This document shows, one piece after another, positions 19,936-25,785 of a DNA stretch of 25,785 nt. The DNA lies in NCBI GenBank assembly GCA_013115145.1, contig JAAPAO010000519.1, positions 1-25,785 on the forward strand. The letters run 5' to 3'. Source of the stretch: Perkinsus chesapeaki (lineage: Eukaryota > Perkinsozoa > Perkinsida > Perkinsidae). Within the stretch, counting starts at the first letter, position 1. Every line of letters starts with the position of its first letter. The position numbers and the translations under genes are program-made. The notes under the pieces were generated by a model. It worked only from the letters and a program-made list of their open reading frames with translations. It was not told the origin of the DNA and did no database searches.

Positions 19936-21408
19936 ATGATAACAGAAGTGTCGTTGCCATACTGTGATGACCTTCATGTCCATCTTAGACAGGATGGCAT
20001 GCTTAAGGCTACAGTACCAGCTATACGGCAGGGTGGGGTTAATAGGTGTATCGTAATGCCTAATACCAACCCACCGATAACTACATCTGCAATGGCCAAA
20101 AGGTGAGAAGAAGCACTTGCGTCTTTTGATGAATTAAAATATCGTAATATGAACTTTGCCTCTGTCATTTCAACTATTCTTGTCGACTTAATAAAATTAA
20201 TAAATTTGTTCGAATAGTTCGACTTGATAAAAGCCACTACTTGGTCCCTATCCGTGATGACTGAATGGTGGTCAGGTACAAGGAAGAGCTTGAGGCCATA
20301 GACCCTGAAGTAACCTATCTTATGATGCTTTATCTCTCCCCTAATATCGATGTTAATGACTTGGTAGCTGCCCAGCGCAATGGTGTTATCGGGGTTAAAA
20401 GCTATCCAAAAGGGGTGCGTCCAGAAGTAGGCTGTAAGCTACCACTAGTACTACTCAGGTTACAACAGGCTCCGAGCATGGTGTTGAATCATACGATGTT
20501 TATGACCCTATATTCACCAAGATGCAGGAGCTTGGCCTGTCCCTCCATCTACATGGAGAAGTGGGTCACCACTAGGGCCTATTACACAGTATGGAGCAGG
20601 TCCCCGGTGCTAGTGTTATGGAGGCTGAAGAAATGTTTCTCGATCAACTACATAAGCTACATAAAACCTATCCCAAGCTCAAGATAGTTTTGGAGCATTG
20701 CTCGACCAAGGCGGCAGTTGAAGCTGTGAAGGCTTGTGGGGATAACGTCGCTGCCACTATTACAGCGCATCATTTGGACTTGACAATATCTGAGGCTAGT
20801 GACGCATTGATATTGCTTTATCAAGGCTAAGTGCTAGGTTGTCGGCTGCAACCATAACTTCTGCAAACCTGTTCCAAAGTTACCGTCGGACAGAGTGGCT
20901 CTTAGAGATGTCGTGGCCTCCGGCAACCCGAAGTTCTTTCTTGGTAGTGATTCTGCCCCACATCCCCGCTCCCGGAAGGAGGTCAGCAAACGCCACTGTT
21001 GAGAATAACGATGTCGCCCTAGGTTGGCCTTGGAGCTGCTGCGGGGGTCTACACTCAGGCCCATCTGCTGCCCTATCTGGCTGAGACCTTTGATGGCATG
21101 GGGTGCATTGACAAACTCAGGGACTTCGCATGTTCGACACCGCCTTCCTTGTTGAGGGTATCTTTGCTGACCAGGTGTTTTCGGCGCTAAGTTTTTCGGT
21201 TTGGAAGTGAAATCGAAGGACTCCATAAGGTTGGTGAAAACTCCTTCCATCATCCCCGAATTCGTAAGACGTCCTCCCCCTCATTTCGTTTGCCTACTGA
21301 TACCCCGCTCAGGTCGGCAATGAAAGCTCTCTAGGCTCTGACACCGGCCAATGGATAGTACCGTACCGTGCTGGTCAATCATGTGAATGGTCTATTAAGT
21401 TGGCTTAA
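19936..21408 (+). CDS. pyrC: Dihydroorotase, class II (PyrC type)
   Basis: Eight exons (19936-20102, 20276-20414, 20459-20560, 20600-20794, 20838-20981, 21023-21157, 21192-21263, 21313-21408) give 349 aa, close to E. coli PyrC. The enzyme interconverts carbamoyl-aspartate and dihydroorotate in pyrimidine synthesis. Metal-binding residues are visible: His14 and His16 (DLHVHLRQDG), the Lys expected to be carboxylated, Lys97 (GVKSYPKG), His134 (LHLHGE), His169 (VLEHCSTK) and catalytic Asp239 (FLGSDSAPH). Also conserved are VMPNTNPPITT, VTTGSEHG and the C-terminal IVPYRAG. It stands alone, not fused into a CAD-type polyprotein. The intron 20795-20837 uses a GC donor (GAG|gctagt); splicing there is needed to keep frame between TITAHHLDLTISE and VVGCNHNFCKP. 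Intron 1 is 173 nt, the others 34-49. Confidence 0.92.
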
Positions 21409-21782
21409 GTTTCCTTATCAACAGTAGACTTGCGCTACGGACAGTAGTTATACAATAATGCAATGCAGGCCTGTTTTTGGGAAGTATTCGGCGTCGGTTC
21501 CTCACTTGTCTGTGTTGCTGCACACTCTTAATTGTGCATTTGAAACGTCGTGAAAATCGATTCGTTATAGATTTGATTGTCTCCTAACTGTTGTAAGGTG
21601 GCCGAAAGAAATAACGTCACCATCACGGGGAATAACGCCATGAAACATTTTAATATTCCTTCCATTATTTCCGAAAGTTGGAGGGTCCCGTGTTCAGTGA
21701 GGGTGTTTGAGAACGCACTAACAAAAGCAAAGGATGGTGGAAAATGATGTCCAAAAAGTACAGGAATGGTAAGCTATTAACG
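21409..21782. other. Convergent intergenic region
   Basis: This 374-bp region lies between the stop codons of the dihydroorotase gene (+) and the RING-like protein gene (-). It presumably holds the two 3' UTRs. I find no coding frame, RNA gene or repeat worth naming. Confidence 0.6.
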
Positions 21783-24668
21783 TTAAAATGCACATTTACA
21801 CCGGCAGTTCAGAACTGGGCATCTTTTCCCAGGCTCATCGAACCATTCACTAATATGCCCAACATGCCCACCATGACCACAGGCATTGCAGATCTGAGAA
21901 CATACATAACACAACGACCAAGACTGCCAATGGTTGCCATACTGTTGCCAACCCCTTCACATCTTCATGGCATACCGCACATTTGGTTACAGTTGGTCGG
22001 ATGTCCACTGCGGACTCCTCGCTAAATGATACCTGCGAACCTATCACCACTTAGCAGCGCCTCAGTTGGTTACATCATCTTCTATATTATCAACCAATAA
22101 GCCTGAGCTGTCGGACGGGAATTGTGCAGTGAGGTCTGGCCATGACCCTAAGAGCTCAAGTCTGACCATTAGAGCAGGGCGAGACCTACCTCCTGTGGCG
22201 TGCCAATTGCCTTCAGGATCAGACACCCTCATCAACATAGTCGATGATGCTGCCGCGACCGGCCCTCGCCGAGACGGCGTTCGTCGTATCCTTTCTCCCG
22301 CCACTATGATGAAATCAGTGGAGCTTGTACACCGACAGTTGCTCCCTTCAAGTGTGTGCATGAAACATCGCAGCATCGCCGCGTTATTGAATCGCTAAGG
22401 TGGACTATTTCGACCAATTAAGAGTTATTACTGTTGATCTGTCCGACACTATCTCCACTTTCTTCGCGACCCGTTGGATCTCCGGTACACTGATGAATGT
22501 CCTGACGGTTGAGCCAAGACTGGTATCGGCACTCAACAGGCGCTGCGGTACGTATATCTGAATCAATATGGATAAAACGTTAGGGAGTAAGGCGGCCCTA
22601 CCACGGGGGAGGCAGGACGATCGTAGGCGACAACCGATGGTGGCTGGGAAAGCGAATCACTGGTAAGGGGAGGGGTGCAGTAGCCGGGGTATCTGGCTTA
22701 TAACTAGCCCAAGTAGAGCCAGGGTCAGCTGCAGCTTACGCAGGGGAGCCAGAGGCGGGCGTCGGGGACTCCATCGTTTTACTCTTGCTGATCTGGTTAT
22801 CTAACACCTCCAAAGTAGCCTATGCTTGCCATGCCGCAGTATTACAATTCCATTCATTACAAAAACTAGCCGAGGCGCCGATGTCGGTCCAGTCGGGGCC
22901 GAAACAATCCTCTTGGTGATCTCCATGGAGGGGTGGCGCTGTGGCCTCGGAAATGGACGATGTAGAGGATGTGAGTCTGAAGCTACGTCATGTAAAGAGG
23001 TCGAGCAATCTTACCGCATGTCAGTCGAAGCGGCTCCTGTCGACCTCGGCACTCTCAGCCATGGGCTTCCTGGTGCCCCGCCGGATAAACAAAGATCGCT
23101 GTGAATCTTACGCAGAGACTGACGATAGTGATCTCATCGAATGCTGAAAAAGGCAACCGCTTACAACTGGCCGTTTGCACATATAAAGGAAACCAGGCCC
23201 AGTGTAGCCCGGAGTCGTCGTCGTCGTTCCGCCCCTACTGTAGCGCAACGATTGGCTTGACTAAAGAGAAGATTAAGTCCATCGCAGAACTATCCATTTA
23301 TTACAGCGTTCTTCGGTATTCCCAAAGTCGGTGGCGGCATCCCCTTGCCAGTTGGCGCTCCAGTCGGGCAGAAGCCGATGGCGATCTGAAGGTACACCAC
23401 TTGATCGGGAAATGCCTAACTGCCTGCCTCACCCCGGGGAACCAGTCGCCTTGTTGACTGATCTCTGTGCTGCCACCATCGTAATAGTCCCCCTCATTAG
23501 CCAGATTAATAGGGGGCAGCGGCGCTATGGACTTGGAGCCACGTGGACGTCTAGTAGTTGTAGAGGGATCCGAAAACATAAGTATCAGGGCCGATAGCAG
23601 GGCATACCTAGAACCAGGTCATCAAGCTAACAGTTGCTATGTACATCAGGCGCAATTAAGCATCCATTATAGGACCTCCACGGCTGGGGAGCGCAATCCC
23701 ATTAACAATTAACAGGACTCCATTAACAGTACTTTCAAAAGTCCTGACAGCTCCCTCTCCTCCTCCCCAACCCACGAGACCGTGAGCTTAAGTTCCGCCG
23801 AGAATGCATGGTAAAAAGACGACTAGCTCATACATAGACAGAGCTGAGCCAAGAGCCCAGGAGCCTGTATTAAACGGCACTACGGTCATTGACTACTTGG
23901 TCATTGAATAGTCGATATGGACGATACAGGTAAATATAGTCTCAAGATAATACGGAAAAGGAAGCTCTCATCCCTGTTGCCCATAAACCCCACGGCCCTA
24001 TAGTACGGATCATCCCTGAGATCTCCAATCACAAACGGCAGTAGTGCCTCCGCTAACACTGTGGCCTCGGCGAACTGCCTGTCGCTGCGAAGAACTGTCC
24101 CAAGAAGCTCAAGGGCCTGACATGCACTCAATTGACCGGGAAGTATATAGCTGTAGCTCACCTGCTTAGACTTTGTATTTTCACAGCGAGCCACGAGCCT
24201 ATCGCACTCCCCACAAAGTCCATCAGTACCCTCGCCGACCCGGACCTCCGGTAACGGTGCGCTGATGGCAGCAAACCACGGGGGAGAAGTGGCCACTAAA
24301 GCCTCCGGAACTTTGCCTTCAATTGTTGTAGGTGACTTGCCTTTCAACGTCCATAAACGACCCCTACAGGCAGTATCGACTTGAGTAAAATCAGAACCTT
24401 ACCCAGGGCCCCAGACAAGCACTCCCCGGTGATACTTGGTTGCCGAAAATTCCCCGTCTCTTTGAGCAGCATCATCCTCAAAGCCGTCGGAGACCTCACT
24501 GGCCTCCGAGTCCTGCTGGCCTCCACCAAAGGTGGACATTGCCATATAGCCGAACTGACCACTGCCCAGGATTGAACTCGGAACGCGAAACAGTATGCAG
24601 GTGAAACACAGAGTTGGTGATGGATAACTACTAAGGAGCTGCTGAAGGCCGAGACCGCCGAGCGACAT
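21783..24668 (-). CDS. Protein with GATOR2/SEA-type C-terminal RING-like zinc finger
   Basis: The last two exons encode KCAVCHEDVKGLAT|ICNACGHGGHVGHISEWF and end RCPVLNCRCKC. This is the C-terminal zinc module of WDR59/WDR24/Mios (SEA/GATOR2 complex, TORC1 regulation on the lysosome/vacuole), closest by eye to WDR59. Upstream exons resolved by frame: 22074-22394, 22432-22597, 22635-22703, 22740-22819, 22861-22938, 22987-23009, 23053-23065, 23112-23143, 23194-23260, 23305-23385 and 23433-23607, encoding a Pro/Thr/Ser-rich region. Further 5', 23900-24420 encodes helical segments (LELLGTVLRSDRQFAEATVL). The path between 23608 and 23900 is not settled, and the 13- and 23-nt exons are tentative. 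The putative start MSLGGLGLQQLL is at 24668. I see no WD40 repeats, although WDR59 has an N-terminal propeller. So this is a divergent member, or a protein that borrowed the zinc module. Confidence 0.6.
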
Positions 24669-24973
24669 TGTGAATGGAATACCTTCTGTTCAAGGCAAGC
24701 GTATGACGATGACACTACTGTCAGTAACAGTAGGCAGCAGCAGCAGCAGCAGCCTGTGAGTTATACAAATGAAGGAACGATTGTACTGATGAGGACGTAC
24801 GATAGATATTAGCTTAGACAACTGGTGGTGAAATAGACCACGAGGAGGAGAGAAAAGATACAGATGGCATTTTTGGTCCTCTGACTAGAAGGTCTAATAG
24901 AGACAACAGATATCAGTTCATTTACAATGAATGATAGTAGACCAGTAGACATCATCATAATAAAATTATACGG
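24669..24973. other. Intergenic region with CAG microsatellite
   Basis: This 305-bp region separates the HAD-like gene and the RING-like gene, both on the minus strand. It contains a run of six CAG units (about 24734-24751). At 24956-24965 on the plus strand, TAATAAAATT lies beside the HAD stop codon. I see no gene. Confidence 0.6.
24734..24751. repeat. (CAG)6 microsatellite
   Basis: Six CAG units on the plus strand (CTG on the minus strand), in the 5' flank of the RING-like protein gene. Simple-sequence repeat; probably length-polymorphic. Confidence 0.85.
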
Positions 24974-25663
24974 TTAGGGGACGCCTGAGGTCCCTGCTGC
25001 TGTTCCATCACTAGTGGAGGCCGTTGAGTCCGAGGATATTGATCTCTGGTACATGGAGGACTTGTAGTCGCACAAAACGAAAGTAGTGTGTCGACGGACC
25101 GTCATGATACGCTCTAGGTTATCGAAAACGGTACGAAGCTGAGGGGCCAACATTCCACGATGGAGCCCTCGGGAAAATCTAACACACTTGACAAAGCCTT
25201 CGGGAACGTACTTACTGAGGACCTTGGCATTGTTTAGCACCGACGTCCTCCAGCTCATAAGGACTACGTGAATAGAGGGATCTCCGAGGCTTACAACGGC
25301 CTCTTTTAGGGACGAGCCACATGTTGACTTCGACGTGTGAATGAACTGAAATCTTCTTCTTAATACGTTGGCAATGTCCACGGGAAGATAGTTCCGTATA
25401 GAGTTGGCGAACAATCCGGGCTCGTGCTCTGACAATATAAACAGACCGTCATTACGGCACTTCAAGAGAAGCTCAGTGAGTAGACTGGATAATGTTGCTG
25501 TATAGTCCTTGGAGAGGCTCTGACCAGGCGGCACTTCATTGCTTTGGATGGCAGAGGTGGGAAAAAGGACATCATCCCACTCGATAAAGACGCAACAGTT
25601 AGCTGGTGGCAAGACTGCTGATTGCAACATGGATTCGGTATCCGAATCAATAGGAGGTATCAT
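24974..25663 (-). CDS. HAD-like protein with altered catalytic motif
   Basis: A 229-aa frame from ATG 25661-25663; the frame is open upstream to 25687, and more 5' exons beyond the window are possible. CCVFIEWDDVLFPTS (about residues 24-38) resembles the first motif of a HAD-fold family common in protists (consensus FDWDDTLLPTS). It is followed by a helix with LSSLLTELLLKCRNDGLFIL, then VVLMSWRTSVLNNAKVLSKY and a C-terminal VRFSRGLHRGMLAPQLRTVF. In the HAD motif DxDx[T/V] the first Asp is the nucleophile; here it is Glu (EWDDV), so phosphatase chemistry is probably lost. The tail is Ser/Thr-rich. Substrate and role are unknown. The stop TAA is at 24974-24976. Confidence 0.65.
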   Translation of the reverse strand: MIPPIDSDTESMLQSAVLPPANCCVFIEWDDVLFPTSAIQSNEVPPGQSLSKDYTATLSSLLTELLLKCRNDGLFILSEHEPGLFANSIRNYLPVDIANVLRRRFQFIHTSKSTCGSSLKEAVVSLGDPSIHVVLMSWRTSVLNNAKVLSKYVPEGFVKCVRFSRGLHRGMLAPQLRTVFDNLERIMTVRRHTTFVLCDYKSSMYQRSISSDSTASTSDGTAAGTSGVP

Positions 25664-25785
25664 AGGAAATGTAAATACAACTGGCAAGCTTAGTGCTGCA
25701 AATGAATCTATTTTGTTAAGATGTTCCGTTCATTCTCTTGACGCAACTCGTTGATGGATGCAGGCATAATGAATGAGTGAGTAGG

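Noticed and set aside
20103-20275. Box C/D snoRNA in dihydroorotase intron 1
   Set aside because: TGATGA and CTGA occur, but there is no terminal stem and the spacing is long; both motifs are common by chance.
22066-22398. 110-codon plus-strand frame
   Set aside because: The opposite strand carries an exon in phase with both flanking exons of the RING-like gene; the plus frame has no splice continuation or motif. The choice is less certain than for the UTP7 shadow.
23820-23845. Spliced-leader RNA gene (minus strand CTTGGCTCAG)
   Set aside because: Only about ten bases resemble the dinoflagellate/perkinsid leader end; the rest of the leader, the splice donor and an Sm site are missing.
24785-24810. 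Hammerhead ribozyme core (CTGATGAGGACGTACGATAG)
   Set aside because: The CTGATGA part is present, but the required GAAA after stem II is absent and no stems I and III form around a cleavage site.

Overview
The window is nuclear DNA of a unicellular eukaryote. The best fit is an alveolate protist near Perkinsus. Support for this: base composition is near 50% GC, and almost every gene is cut by very short GT-AG introns (about 34-51 nt). There is a UGA-selenocysteine gene, a cilium protein (CFAP100) next to a peroxisome biogenesis ATPase (PEX1), and pyrimidine-rich AG acceptor-like sites sit just before many start codons, as expected where mRNAs receive a trans-spliced leader. The genus is an inference. 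The introns were assigned by hand from splice motifs and frame continuity; where I give a protein length, the exon lengths sum to a whole number of codons.

Layout. 94-1533 (+): protein with a CCDC81-type HU domain, 11 exons, 329 aa. 2123-5209 (-): 840-residue protein with four U1/matrin-like zinc fingers. 5306-6132 (-): 216-residue unknown protein, with a small uncertain coding stretch upstream at 6255-6416. 6480-9293 (-): PEX1, 937 aa in one uninterrupted exon. 9914-11305 (+): selenocysteine glutathione peroxidase fused to a glutaredoxin, with a SECIS element in its 3' UTR. 11579-13783 (+): Ser/Thr kinase with a Ser/Pro-rich insert in its catalytic domain. 13976-16725 (+): CFAP100, a ciliary coiled-coil protein. 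17013-19199 (-): UTP7/WDR46, an SSU processome WD40 protein. 19936-21408 (+): class II dihydroorotase, 349 aa. 21783-24668 (-): protein ending in a GATOR2-type RING-like zinc finger, middle part not fully resolved. 24974-25663 (-): HAD-fold protein whose catalytic Asp is replaced by Glu.

The genes are not one pathway. They are mostly core housekeeping (ribosome assembly, pyrimidine synthesis, peroxisome import, redox defence, cilium) plus signalling and lineage-specific proteins in a gene-dense region. The minus-strand block 2123-9293 is packed head to tail with gaps as small as about 60-100 nt. The strongest biological novelty is the peroxidase-glutaredoxin selenoprotein. It would pair a glutathione-consuming selenoenzyme with its own glutathione-dependent thiol reductase, and it starts with an N-myristoylation-like motif.
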